From NCBI GenBank assembly GCA_030998225.1, contig JAPYXD010000466.1:909001-973000 (forward strand): a DNA stretch of 64,000 nucleotides. Direction: 5' to 3'. How positions within the stretch are numbered: the stretch's first letter is position 1; each line of letters starts with the position of its first letter. The notes beneath the pieces were generated by a model. It was not told where the DNA came from and made no database searches. It saw only the letters and a list, made by a program, of their open reading frames with translations. Both the position numbers and the translations under genes were made by a program. Shown here one piece after another: positions 1 through 10,959 of the stretch. This stretch comes from Diplolepis rosae (lineage: Eukaryota > Arthropoda > Insecta > Hymenoptera > Diplolepididae).

Positions 1-330
1 TCCATTTCCACATGAATGTTCACAAATTTGATTTATAATGAAAATAAAAATTCAAAAATAAATGAATAAACAAAAAAAATGATTTTTTTCATTTTGAAAC
101 ATTAAAAACAAATCTCAAACTTTTTGTGTATATGCTCATATACACAAGAACCGATTAGACGTAGTTTTGACGGTCCCGATGAGGGTTAATACAAATAACA
201 AACATTAATCAATTATTTTTAAAAAATCTCAAGATTATAATATTAACCATGTAGTTATCCCTATGTTCCGTTAGAGTGCAGAACATTTTAGAGACTAAAT
301 AAAAGAAAACGAAACGTCACAGGCCCCCAG
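1..330. other. AT-rich sequence, no gene seen
   Basis: This is AT-rich sequence with poly-A and poly-T runs. I see no coding signal, inverted repeat or recognisable repeat family in it. Confidence 0.5.
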
Positions 331-459
331 CATCTGGTGTACTGGCCTGGCCCTTATCCACTTTATTTTTCTTTGTTGTGCGCTAGAGTGCTGACACGTT
401 CTTGTGCTGCTTGTATCTGCTTATTTATTTTGAATTGTGCGGTTGTCTCTATTATTGAA

Positions 460-1800
460 AATGAGTCGGAAAAGGGCAAACGCCGAACTCCTAGATTCAC
501 TATAGAGAAAGCTGCGGTGCGTGCAGAACGAAATAGCCGATATGAAGCAGAAAAAACTCTCGCCGGTACAGTCCGAGAACGAGGATTTTTCCGGTAGTGG
601 TGATGATCTGGAACGATAATACCACGGAATCTCTTAACCAAGGTATTTACTAAATGATATAACAACCTATGTACATAATTGCAAAGTGGGCGGCCGTGTT
701 ATTTCTAGAAGTCGCCATTTTATTTTTATTTTTCCCAGGTCAAATGATAGGCCTTTTTACTTCTTCAATCAACTTAAACTATCAGTATGGCATACTAGAA
801 TAAAATTTAGTACTCTAATGAGCTTGCACGAGCGGCAATACACCTTAGTGCGCAGTTATTATTGAAATTGCATTTGCGGCAATATAATAATAATAATGTT
901 GTAACACGTTTTGTGACACGTTTATACGATGATGAATAAACCTGATTTCTTATCTTCTCCTCTTCTAGAACTGAATAAAGGAAAAGCTACAAAGCCGCCT
1001 CTGGCACTCAAGGATGTTGAAGCTCAACTTGACCAACCCTTCAAGGACATCATTGGTGAAGATCCGTTTATTCCCAAATCCCTAGATTTAGTGCTGAATC
1101 AGGTCTTGTTATCCAAACTAAAATTCTGGACAGAAAAGGGTATGGCAACGGAAAATTCAGAGGGATTATTAACAAAATACAAGAGGCAAAAATTTTTGGA
1201 AGCTCCCAAAATGAATCCCCTCATCGAAGCCAAACTTTTTTTTTTCAGCTAAAAAGCGGAATGAGTATAGAAGAAAAGCTCAAAATGCAATTGGTTCAGC
1301 CATTACGGCAATATAATCAATCGGTTCTACTCTCATCAGAAAAACAGAAAGTATTGACCCGGCTGAACTTTTCGAGAAGTTATACCAAAGCTTACAAATT
1401 CTAGCTGAGGTTTGCCACAAACAGTCTGTTTTAAAAAGAGCAACGGTTACACCTGCTTTCTCTAAATCAGCAGAAGAAGTTGTGAAATAACCTACTCGAA
1501 GTACTTCTTAGAATGCAAAAAAGTGGGTTCTCCGTCCGAGGTACAGGCCCGGCCCCAACCAAGCAAGCCAGGGGTTTCCGAAAAGGCCACGCTTTCCCTT
1601 CAGGAAGAATAATACAAAAGCTGCTTACACACCGAAATGACAGGTTCAGAAGAGCGAACCACAACAGAACAAACCCCTCCATAGGAGGCCCAAACAATAG
1701 AAGATGGAAGTATGGTTGGAGGTCATTTGAGGCTCTTTATTAAGGAATGGCAAAAAGTTATAGATAAGCCATTTATTCAAAAATGCCAATGAGAATTAGC
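460..1800 (+). pseudogene. Decayed DIRS-like retrotransposon: gag-like ORF and start of pol
   Basis: Several fragments in different frames read like the gag-type protein of animal DIRS/Ngaro-like (tyrosine-recombinase) retrotransposons. A start at 461 begins MSRKRANAELLDSL and soon meets a stop. The best fragment (929-1252) contains IIGEDPFIPKSLDLVL followed by KLKFWTEKGM and LLTKYKRQKFLEAPKMNPLI, matching the conserved order of that gag family. A frame change near 1245 leads to QNAIGSAITAI, an in-frame stop, then SIDPAELFEKLYQSLQIL. At about 1718 a new frame gives GGHLRLFIKEWQKVI, the typical N-terminal start of the DIRS reverse transcriptase, which stops within about 70 bases. No recombinase, RT core or flanking repeats are present. 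The family call rests on motif memory; the decay is directly visible. Confidence 0.6.
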
Positions 1801-2020
1801 TAGATATGATATCCCTAACATTTCTCATTTTGTAAGTGCAGTTTGCACATTTTGGAGAATGTACTCTAACTTTAGTTATACCTTTGACATTGTACATAAA
1901 TACATCTGCCGTTCTCACTTGAGTCTTTGGCAAATATTACATTTAATTTATTTAAAGAATTTGAAATCGTTCTGTGGAAAAAAAGAGCACTCGACTGCCG
2001 CGATTCGAATGCGATTCCAA

Positions 2021-2170
2021 TTCTTTAAATTTGATTTTAATTTGCATTAATGCGATATAAGAGTTGGAAATTGTCTACGAGGACACCTTTCGGCAACATA
2101 TCCTATCTGATACGCAACTAATGACCTTCCGATAATGTAGGCGGTGGCAAAAATTTCGAACCCAAACATC
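2021..2170 (+). repeat. Dispersed repeat, copy A (paralogue at 54726-54885)
   Basis: About 150 bases beginning near GCGATATAAGAG align collinearly with 54726-54885, sharing blocks such as TTGTCTACGAGGACACC and TATCCTATCTGATACGC with scattered substitutions. It sits just upstream of the Pao gag region, so it could be part of a Pao LTR or leader. I see no matching copy at the 3' end of that element. Confidence 0.65.
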
Positions 2171-2212
2171 TAATTTGAAATCATTACAGCCGTAAGACGA
2201 TGCCACTAGGTG

Positions 2213-2260
2213 ATATAAAAGAGGTTTCAAGTTTCATGAGTCCAGCAGGGTATCTAAAGA
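2213..2260 (+). promoter_or_regulatory. Possible LTR-type core promoter of the Pao element
   Basis: TATAAAAG at 2214-2221 is followed about 25 bases later by TCATGAGTCCAGCAGG, an arrangement like the TATA box and initiator of an insect LTR. The gag region starts about 400 bases downstream. No experimental start is known, and the LTR edges cannot be drawn. Confidence 0.35.
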
Positions 2261-2617
2261 TCCAGAAAGATCATAGATATTTCTTCCACCATTCTTCAGA
2301 GAGCTAGGAGTACCTGGAGTCTCATCTATTTTCGGATAACGGACAGCAGAGAGAAGTTCCAAATTTCTAGAGAGTTTCAAATTTTCTACCAAAATCCAGG
2401 CAAATTTTCAATTTCAATTTCATTCTACTCCAAAGCATTGGGTCTGGATAATTCAACAGAACTACCAGTAGAAAAAGGTTTTACAAGAAATTAAACTTCT
2501 TCGCATCCTGAACTGAATGGTTTCAAGTCAGTTGGTTATGTAACTACCAATCTTCCGTAAATAGTTTCCATCCTGATTTCACATTTTCAATCTCATTTGC
2601 GAACAATTATTAGTTGA

Positions 2618-4525
2618 AATGTCTATCGATGAAAGTGCAGCTTTAAAGAAAAAGCGAGGCTCATTGAAATGTCAATTAACTATCTTCGAGCATTTGTAAG
2701 TCAATTACAATTACTACTGATATTAGAAGTCTAGATTTAGAAACTAGGTTCAAAGAAAAACTTTTACCAATTTTAAAAAAGTTCGATAAAATTCAAGATA
2801 CGTTAGAATCAATGGTCAAAGAGAATGATGAAGACGAAGAAAAGGAAAATGAAGACGAGCGAGCACATTTTGAAATTTTCAGTTCTCTCGGGTATAAGTT
2901 CTCCATCAAAAAATTTGTCAAGCGTCTTCTCTGCCAGTAGCAGTCCACTTAATAATCCAGAAGAAAATTCAGATTCTAACACCATAAACCAAAATAACGA
3001 TCAAACTAGAGATGAAACTTCAAACTCTAGTCATCGATTTCAGAAAGTAAAATATCCCGATCTGAAGATTCCCACCTTTTCAGGCAGTTTCGACACTTGG
3101 CTGAGTTTCTTCGTCTCCTTTAATTCTATGATTCACAATGATCTCGATTTAACAACTATTCAAAAATTTCATTACTTAAAAAGTCGCCTCACTGGCAACG
3201 CAGCTAACATACTCCCATCTCTTGTAACAACAACAGAAAATTGCAAGGTAGCTTGGTATCTCTTAAAAACTCGTTCTGACAATAAAAAATTCATTATTGA
3301 CAGTCATGTCAAGACACTTTTGGATATGCAGTGTATCTCTAAAGATTTTTCAATGCACGCATTATAAGATAAAATACAAAAACATATTGGAGCACTTTGT
3401 GCAGTCTCAGTTGAAGTCGATAAATGGGATGCTATGATCATCTATTTAATCAAAGGTAAATCAAATCCCAAATAGAGGAGACAAGGGCTGCCATAAATCT
3501 TGCACAAATACAAAACTCGTCAAATACAAGTAGTGGTGCTCATCCACATTAAAACTCACGTTCACATCAGTCTCACAGGTTCTAACATTGCACATTCTTT
3601 AGATCCAACAAGCTCACAACAGAAATCACGTCCTGCAAGAGTATCAGGCTACATTTGCAAGGTTGAACAAGGCGTTTTCGCTTGTAGTCGATTTTTAAAT
3701 TTATCAAGCAAAGAAAGATATGAAGTAGCAAGAAAAGTTTCACTCTGCACTAACTGTTTACGCGGACATCATCACGTAAATAATTGCATATCAGGGGGAT
3801 GCCGAAAATATGGGCAACGGCACAATTCTCTTATATACTTTGTTAATCCCGTTTCCAACAATCATTCAAATTCTAATTTCCCTAATAAACAATTGCATTC
3901 CAATCCGTCGACTTCAACTAAAGTCGGTAACTATCAACTATCCGGTATCTCCCATCCATGTCGTATCATGCAAAATGGTTTGCAAATAAATTAAGTTTAA
4001 AAAAAATCTTTTGATGTTCTTCATGGTGCTATTGACAATTTCACTACCACAGTCAAACTTGTTACCAATGCAAAAATCAAATCTCGTTACATAAATTCCG
4101 AATGCGATCTTTCGTTATTTGTTGGTAAAACAATCGGCACTATAATGCCTTTAATTCCAATTGATCGCAGTTCATTTTCAACTTCATAGGATCTCTTTTG
4201 AGCAGATCCAAATTTTCAAACTCCTGCTGAAGTTGACATTGTTGTAGCAGGAACTTTTAATCACAAACATACAAAGAAAAGCAAGATTTCTTGCAATACT
4301 ACGAATTCGTCAGAATTGCCTTTATAGTGGGATTTGAGTTCACCTAGTGCAGCTCCTTTACGCTCGCGAGAAGAGGAGGCTTGCGAAAGACATTATGTAG
4401 GAACACGTCGCGACGAATCAGGTTCAGCTAACCTTCATACGAAAAGGTCTCTCAATTAGGAGAGTCGCCCAATACGGCTTTTAAACGATTTTATTCTCTC
4501 AAAAAATAAGTTTCAAAAGGATAGA
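2618..4525 (+). pseudogene. Decayed Bel/Pao gag, zinc knuckle, protease and A17 region
   Basis: The reading starts at 2618 (MSIDESAALKKKRGSLKCQL), typical of a Pao gag N terminus, and is frameshifted repeatedly. From 3046 a block beginning VKYPDLKIPTFSGSFDTWLS matches the DUF1759-type Pao gag core (F/W-rich, ending near IIDSHVKTLLDM). From about 3650 a cysteine cluster (CTNCLRGHHHVNNC, then GCRKYGQRHNSL) is the paired Pao zinc knuckle; the second motif has lost a cysteine (CRKY). Downstream pieces resemble the DUF1758 protease and the peptidase A17 block (SREEEACERHY at about 4370). Stops and frameshifts at roughly 2690, 3365, 3995 and 4190 make it non-functional. The element continues at 5255 beyond an inserted MITE. 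Confidence 0.8.
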
Positions 4526-4529
4526 GGTA

Positions 4530-5248
4530 GAGGGGTTTCTACTTTGTTCGGCCGAAAAAATGTGCTTTTTTTAGAAATTTTTTTTGGCGAACGTATTTAA
4601 GATAAACACTTGAAATTTTTTTTCAGTTGTAGGTACAAGTTTATTGTGTATTGTACAACTACAAAAAGTTTTCAGTAGAAATATGCAAGGGGGGGGGGGG
4701 GCATTGAGCAATGGCGGCGCGCCGAACGAATTTTTCCCACTCACGGAAGTCCTGCCGCTGTTTCAGATGACCTGAAACACAAAAATGAAATATATTCTCA
4801 CTTTGTATACTTTTGTCTTTGGCTGGTACTAGGATTTCGAAAAAAAAATGAAAAATGAAACAATTATGCGATTTTGAATGAAGAACTCGATTTTTGCCCA
4901 CTTTTTTCAATACAAATTGTTATGTAAAATGAAAAATTGTTAATATTTACTGAAGATTCTAGTACGAGCCATAGCTAAGTCCTTGATACACGACTGTTAA
5001 AAATTTTGTGGCCATTGCTTAACTCGTCGGGCTTAAATCACTTCAGAAGGCCAAAAGATATAGTTTTGAAAAAAACGCGTTCAAAATTTTGCTTCAGTAT
5101 AAAGTGAAAAAAAACTTTTTGTACTTATACAATAAACATGTACCTACAACTGAAAAAAAATTTCAAGTGTTTATCTTAAATACGTTCCCCAAAAAAAATT
5201 TCTAAAAAAAGCACGTTTTTTCGGCCGAACAAAGTAGAAACCCCCCTT
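4530..5248. mobile_element. 719-bp MITE with ~145-bp terminal inverted repeats, inside Pao
   Basis: The two ends are inverted repeats of about 145 bases with few mismatches. The left begins GAGGGGTTTCTACTTTG and continues TTCGGCCGAAAAA; the right end is its complement (CAAAGTAGAAACCCCCC). Both flanks carry TA (4528-4529 and 5249-5250), consistent with a TA target duplication, although the two ends differ in length by about two bases. There is no transposase. The middle includes a 12-base poly-G run near 4690. It splits the Pao A17/RT region, so it is younger than that insertion. Confidence 0.85.
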
Positions 5249-5254
5249 TAAAAT

Positions 5255-5665
5255 CAATATGTTTACTGCATGTAAAGGTATCTCAAAGAAGGTCACATGA
5301 CGCTGACAGCGGATTCTTTCTGCCACACCATGCGGTTGTAAAGACTAGCAATCTTACAACAAAAACTTCTCGCGATTCGGACGTTGAGTGAATTTGCGGA
5401 AGATGATCGCGAATCTCATCTTATCGCATCCGCAATTTTAGAACGCGATTTTTACGTGGATGATATTGTGTCAGGCCAAAACCCCTTCCAAGAAGCTCTT
5501 GATCTTTCTGACGATCTAATCAATCTCTTACGCAAAGGAGGCGCAAACCTAAACAAATGGAGATCCAATGACTTTCGAACAAGTGATTTTCAAAATGAGA
5601 AAAGTTCACACATGTCCTTAAACCCTTCTGAGACAGTAAACACTTTAAATGACAAATTTCAATGA
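5255..5665 (+). pseudogene. Bel/Pao reverse transcriptase fragment (C-terminal palm)
   Basis: After the MITE the Pao sequence resumes with text resembling the start of the RT domain (LPHHAVV-like at about 5315). It then jumps straight to the end of the palm: AIRTLSEF, an aspartate/glutamate-rich stretch, and DFYVDDIVSGQ. The YVDD catalytic motif is at 5453-5464, followed by LINLLRKGGANLNKWRSND, the usual thumb start. Several hundred bases that should encode the fingers and first catalytic aspartate are missing between about 5345 and 5380, so this is a deletion derivative. Confidence 0.8.
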
Positions 5666-5859
5666 CAAAATAACGAAACGTGCAATTTTTTCTCAGGCCG
5701 CAAGGCTTTTCGATCCAATCGGATTGCTAGGTCGCATAATTGTGTAATCTATATCAAGGCAGTTTTTCTTCCTTGAAGATGCATATCGACAAATCAATTT
5801 TCTAGTCAGATTCTACAATCACAATTCATAACCGTGCAGCTGAAATCCAATCACACACC

Positions 5860-7220
5860 AATCAACATGATTGGAGACATGCTCCCACACATGAAAATCC
5901 AATTGATTTAATTTCTCGAGGTCAAACAGCTCATGAAGTTATTAATTCTGATATTGCCGTCCTTTAAAATTCACACAAGGGAGCTTCCCAGATTCAAGAA
6001 AAATGTGATAGGATATTGTTTGCGATTCATTCACAATGTTCTAAGCAAAAACAAAATTGTTGGTCCCTTGTCACAAGCCGAAATTGAAAATTCTGAGTTT
6101 ACAATCTATCGTACGACACGGTTGTCAGTTTTTTCAAGAAAATTCACGATCTTTCAAACCATAAAGACTTAGACACAAAAAGCAGCTTGCTTCCATTAAA
6201 TCCTTTTCTCGAAAATGGAGTCCTCAGGGTAGACAGACACACAGAACATGTTAAATAAATGCATGCAGGTACGCAAGCTACCTTGTACAGCATCCGTGAA
6301 AAATAATGGATGATCGAAGGTCGAAATATCACACAACACGTCATTCGCCAATGCGTAACGTGCTTTATAGTCAAACCTCGTGGCTTTGAATATCTTATGG
6401 GAAATCTCCCAGAACACAGATTGCAATCCAATCTTCCATTTTTGAATGTTGGTGTCGACTATTGTGGACCATTTTTCATTAAAGAGAAACGGCACCGAAA
6501 TCGAAATAAATTGAAGGCTTACGTCTCGGTTTTCGTTTGCTTCGCAACCAAGGCCGTCCATCTAGAGTTAGTCGGCGATTTAATTTAACTTTCTGGGTAG
6601 AATTCTAAAAGATTTTTTTCGCATAGTGGCAAATCACAAAGAATTTATTCTGACAACACTACGAATTTTCTCGGATCTCGCAAAGAGTTAAAAGAACTCT
6701 ACGATTTCATCGAATCTCAGCAAAAAAGCTTTGAAGTTAAAAACTGCTTGTTAAAGGAAAGGGTTACTTGGCGTTTCATCCTCCCTCGGTCCCCACACAT
6801 GGGAGATCTATGGAAGGCTGCGGTTAAATCTTTCAAGCACCATTTCACTCCAAAAATAGGCAACACATTGTTGACTCACGAACAATTGGAAACTTATGTG
6901 ATTGAGATTGAAGCCATCATTAATCATCGACCTGTCACACCCCTTTCCTCTGATACAAATGATCTGCTCCCTTTAACCCCTGGTTACTTCCTGATTGGTA
7001 GCCCACTGACCAGCTTTCCACAGGCAGATCTGCGCGACATCCAGATTGTCTTGTTCTCCTGAAAGAAGACAATCTTCCTCCTATGAACTAGAAGTTAGGT
7101 CGCATTGTAGAAGTGTAGCCAGGACAAGACAACATTATCCGAATCGTGACAGTACGAACAAACACAGGTATCCACACTCGCAACATCAATTGACTATGTC
7201 CACTGCCAATCGTTGAAAGC
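5860..7220 (+). pseudogene. Decayed Bel/Pao integrase and DUF5641 tail
   Basis: Pieces in three frames read as a Pao integrase. The HHCC-like zinc-binding region is at about 6260-6370 (HAGTQATLYSIREK, IRQCVTCF). The catalytic core starts at GVDYCGPFF (first Asp at 6456) and continues to YSDNTTNF (second Asp at about 6650). The third catalytic position lies in GDLWKAAVKSF near 6805, where family members normally have Glu (LWEAAV); here it is Lys. A DUF5641-like tail (VLLKEDNLPPM, LGRIVEV, TGIHTRNINWLCPLPI) ends near 7215. Frameshifts and stops occur at about 6590, 7060 and 7090. RNase H between RT and integrase is unrecognisable. Confidence 0.8.
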
Positions 7221-7244
7221 TACGACAAGTAATATGCAAGGGGC

Positions 7245-7550
7245 ATATTGTCATATATATTTACCGGTCTACTTATCTTATATTTGTTAATGTACCATAT
7301 ATTTTTCACTATTTTTCTTTCGTCTTGCAGCACATTTTCATGTAAATATTATAGTTTTTTTCATCTGTCGTTAACTCAGGCACCAAAAATTGTCATTTAC
7401 AAATATAACGAGCACAATATTTTATAATCCGTAGGTTACGCTACCTATCCTTCTGTGTAGTTTCATTCACATGTGTACATATCTCTTGTTTTCTATTGTA
7501 CATTTCTCTTTTTATTTCTACATGTATGTACGTATGTATGTATGTATTTG
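7245..7550 (+). repeat. Possible Pao 3' LTR with GTAT microsatellite
   Basis: A purine-rich tract (GCAAGGGGCATA, about 7232) precedes TGTCATATATATTTACC, the usual arrangement of a polypurine tract and 3' LTR start. The stretch ends in a degenerate (GTAT)n run at 7523-7547. No matching 5' LTR was recognised, so the LTR call is tentative. Confidence 0.4.
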
Positions 7551-9465
7551 AGTTATATGTCTATTATGCAAAGTGTCCCAGAACTTAAGGTACATATTTT
7601 ACATACAAATTCCTTATAAAAAATGGAGTCGAAAATTCCAATAAAAAAATTTGTCAGGTGCATAATTAAGGGGACAGTCCCCTCAAGAGACCGAAAAAAG
7701 CGTTTTTTCCTGATTTTTTTTCTCACAGAAAGAAACATCGGAGACATAAGAACTTTAGGATATGTTTTAGTCATATTTTAGATTTTATTAACAAAAAAAA
7801 TTACATCCGAAAAATTTCAAATGGCCGAGTAATCCACGTTTTGCGGCAGCGTCTCGACACGATTGGAGTCAAACTGCGGGAACTATAGCAGCCGTTATTT
7901 TCAACTGAAATAAAAAATCATTCTTTTGTTTTTCTTCTTTAGACTTATTTGTTCTATGTGAACTACGGAAATTTTAAAATTCGGAAATTTAGACGCAAAA
8001 TTATGATTAAAAAAAGTGACTTTTTTTTTAGTAATTTGTTCATAAAAAAGGTATTAAAAATCGGAATTTCTTAAAATCCGTAGTTCCCATAGAGTAGCTC
8101 TTTTTGTACTGAATAAAAATAACTTTGGTTTAAGAAAATCGGTTAGGAACTTTTTTAGTTATCTTTCCCGCAAAGTGTAAAAACATGGTTTTGAGAAAAC
8201 GCTTTCATTCCTGCAGTATGCCTCAGTAGCTGTAACTGCAACTTCACACTGCATCTTTGCGACCAGATACAAAATTTATAAAATTATTTTTAAAGTTCAT
8301 TCCATAACTACTCTATTAACCTCTACACATATTCCCGATCTACTTAGAATTGTTTTAAATTTCCACTAAGTCCTTTCATAACTTTCCGTAGATGCACGGA
8401 AAAAAAGAATAGTTGAGAATAGTTATAGTGTTAACGGGTTGCGGAGTTGAAGTAACGGGTTTAAGGTACCTCGAACCTCTCTGACAACTCGCAATAATAA
8501 ATATTACCCGTGATAAAATATTTCCCTTCGATATGTGGGGTTACAGGGTTATTGGGTTATGGAGTAGTAATGTGTTATGGGGTTACGAGGTTTGATGTAA
8601 CGGGTTATATCGCTTAGATGATAAGGTTTTCGAGGGGTTATGGTGAACCGCCGACCCAATAGGGTTTATCTGATTCCGGATTCGGATTCAGCGACCCCAA
8701 AAACATATGGTATACATGGTCTGACCCCAGGACTCAAAACTTTCTTTTTGTGCAGATGTGTTATGATTGTGTTTATAGTGTGCATTGTATGTAGATTGGT
8801 TAATGATGAAATTCCTAACCGTGTTTAAGGCCCTACTAAGGCCGTTTATGCTCCAGTTCTACGATACTTTATTAGGTTCTGTGGTAATTTAGAACTTGAA
8901 TAAACATTAATAAAATACATATTTAATTTGCACCCTGTTACACCCTGAACTCTACCATAGTTCTTTGCAATTCCCCAAATCTTTGTTACACGCATCCTTT
9001 CAAGGAAGTAAATAGTGTAAGCCGCTTGTCCTTTAAAAACATTAAGCCGCCTCGAGACCCTCAATATTATGATGAAAAATCATAACAAAAGAACAAAAGG
9101 GACGACTAGCATCCACCCTCTCTTTCTCGACATGCACTCTCTCACTCTTTTCAAACGGGAGGGTATTAGACCTTAGCACCCCCCTCGCTGCTTCCCTCTC
9201 CAACTCCACGTTTCGAGTGGTGCAGACTGGAAATGTATAGGGAAAATAGGGAAAGCGGAGAAATGAAGACACTCGCTTCCTCACCTACTCCTTCCTAAGC
9301 CAATTATAAGCGAGCAGCCAGAAAGAGAAAGAGAGAGTTTGCTGTAGAAGTAAGAAGGAACGACGATACTAGCACAGCCCCTCGAGTGCATGAAAATCTA
9401 AGCACTGCGCTAGGGAAGGAGTGCCAATTGCGCCCTCCCTCTACTAAGATTTTCTCCTTAATTTC
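7551..9465. other. No gene seen; small inverted repeat and GGGTTA-rich patch
   Basis: No coding unit is convincing here. A ~40-base imperfect inverted repeat (GAACTACGGAAATTTT near 7958 and its complement near 8090) could form a hairpin. A patch at about 8433-8640 is rich in irregular GGGTT and GGGTTA units. From 9060 to 9300 the sequence becomes C/T-rich without an open frame of note. Confidence 0.45.
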
Positions 9466-9560
9466 CCTAAGTTATAAAAGGGCCTCGAAGCGACGATTTT
9501 GACAGTCGCGTCTAGAAGTTGACAAGACGCTTTTAACCCTCTCCGCCAGTCCAGAATGAA
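9464..9560 (+). promoter_or_regulatory. TATA-containing LTR-like promoter
   Basis: TTATAAAAGGGCC at 9471-9483 is followed by GTCGCGTCTAGAAGTTGAC and then an AATAAA at about 9568. A TATA box, compact leader and early polyadenylation signal are arranged as in the U3-R part of an LTR. A short stretch at 9685-9705 (TTCTGGGGAAC then GGAAAATTGCC) resembles 10912-10940 (TTCTGGGGAAC then CAGAAAATTTATTGCC), which might be the two U5 copies. Confidence 0.35.
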
Positions 9561-9945
9561 GCTTTAAAATAAAGTGAAACTGTGCAAATAAGAAAATGGA
9601 GTTTACTTCAAATACCCTCACACTGGAAAGTGTATAAGTTCTTTCTCCTCTGGAGCACCAGGGAATACCCTCAAACACATCCGATTTTCTGGGGAACGGA
9701 AAATTGCCGATCCTTAAGCGTTTACTCAGCAGGGGTACCTGGTTAAACTCTCTCACATCGTCTCGAGCGACGAGACGATATATTCTTTCTAACACCTTTT
9801 GAAGAACACGGGCACTGATTAGCGACGTATCTTCTCGGAGAACTGAGAGATACTTTCCCCACTTCTCCTTCTCTCGCCTTCTTTCACTTATCTGCATCGG
9901 GGAACCGGAGTAACCCATTAGAATTTTTCCTACCCTTTTTTTCAG

Positions 9946-10697
9946 AAGGGCAAAGGCAAAAAGGTGTGCCCGCCCAGGGCCACCAGGAATCTGGAAAGGA
10001 GTCTCGCCCATGCCGAACGAAAGCGGGCCGAGAGATTGACAAGGAAAGCCAACGAGGCACCACCAGGATACAGCTCGAGCAGACCTGGGTACGACGCAGC
10101 TACTATCAACCCGGTCGCACTTACCACGTCGGCCTACTATCCAACGTCCGAAGCGTTCCCACCGGGTGGGATCAACCAGGATTGCCGACCCTCGATGTGG
10201 TCTCACCACCACCCACCACGGTCGTCTCCCCAATCACCGCCCCGAAGCCACCAAACACGCAAAATGCCGCTTGCTTTTCCCCACCGGCGACCGCCACGGC
10301 TGTCCATCACCTATCATCGCCGCCGACCAAGCTCAGCGCAGCCGACTCTGAGGCGTTGTTCGACGAAATTGTCGAACTGTGCGCCCGTCTGGAGACCCAT
10401 AGAAAGTACCACGAGGAGAGGCGTTCCAGGCGGTCCCTGGACGATCCGCTTCATTCATCCATCTGGGAGCTGGAGCCCACATGCTCCCCAATTAAGGAGA
10501 CTCAGGAGAAACCCACACTGGAGATGCCACGACCCCTTGGAAGCCACACTTCACGCCAGCTTTTCCCGAAAGACGACCGAAAAAACCAGGCTCTTGTCCA
10601 CCAGCCACGAGAAGCTGGCCATCACGCCCAGATAGCTTCAGGACGTCGGATACAGCTGATCCTGCTACCCCAAGAGGACCCACAGACTCGGCGCTGA
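9946..10697 (+). CDS. Proline-rich gag-like open frame of a compact retroelement (uncertain)
   Basis: This is a GC-rich island unlike its AT-rich surroundings, with two overlapping long open frames. One (from about 9946, after a CTTTTTTTCAG acceptor-like site) gives a basic then Pro/Ser/Tyr-rich protein: ERSLAHAERKRAERLTRKAN, then PPGYSSSRPGY. The other (9966-10697) is better in its second half (SEALFDEIVELCARLE, RKYHEERRSRRSLDD). A single frameshift near 10260 could join them, or one may be noise. The basic helical N half and Pro-rich middle resemble arthropod retroelement gag or ORF1 proteins, but I do not recognise a defined family. No polymerase follows, so if mobile it is non-autonomous or truncated. 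Confidence 0.35.
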
Positions 10698-10959
10698 CCA
10701 ACTCGGTCACGACGGCCACCGACTAAGCCACGCGGGGGAAACATACGCTGCCTAGGCAGCCCAGTTGAGCCAGGTTAGCACCCAGACAGCCACAAACCAC
10801 TCGAATGTACTCGTATAAGCTATAGAGAAGACAAATAAACGATTTTTTTCGAAGTAATCTTCAGCCGTTTCTTTTTTTTAAAAAAGGACCCTACGGTACT
10901 CTTCGCGCACTCTTCTGGGGAACCAGAAAATTTATTGCCCTCCCTAACCCTCCCTCCCT

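Noticed and set aside
337..665. Conserved host gene at the window start
   Set aside because: The only meaningful reading (from 461) fits the decayed DIRS-like gag and contains a stop.
4690..4702. Poly-G runs here and at 51283-51298 as biological signals
   Set aside because: Homopolymers at element edges may be real slippage or assembly noise; nothing more can be inferred.
9472..10233. 253-codon minus-strand open frame opposite the gag-like island
   Set aside because: It has no recognisable domain, overlaps a better plus-strand frame and an LTR-like leader, and is probably open because of GC-rich composition.
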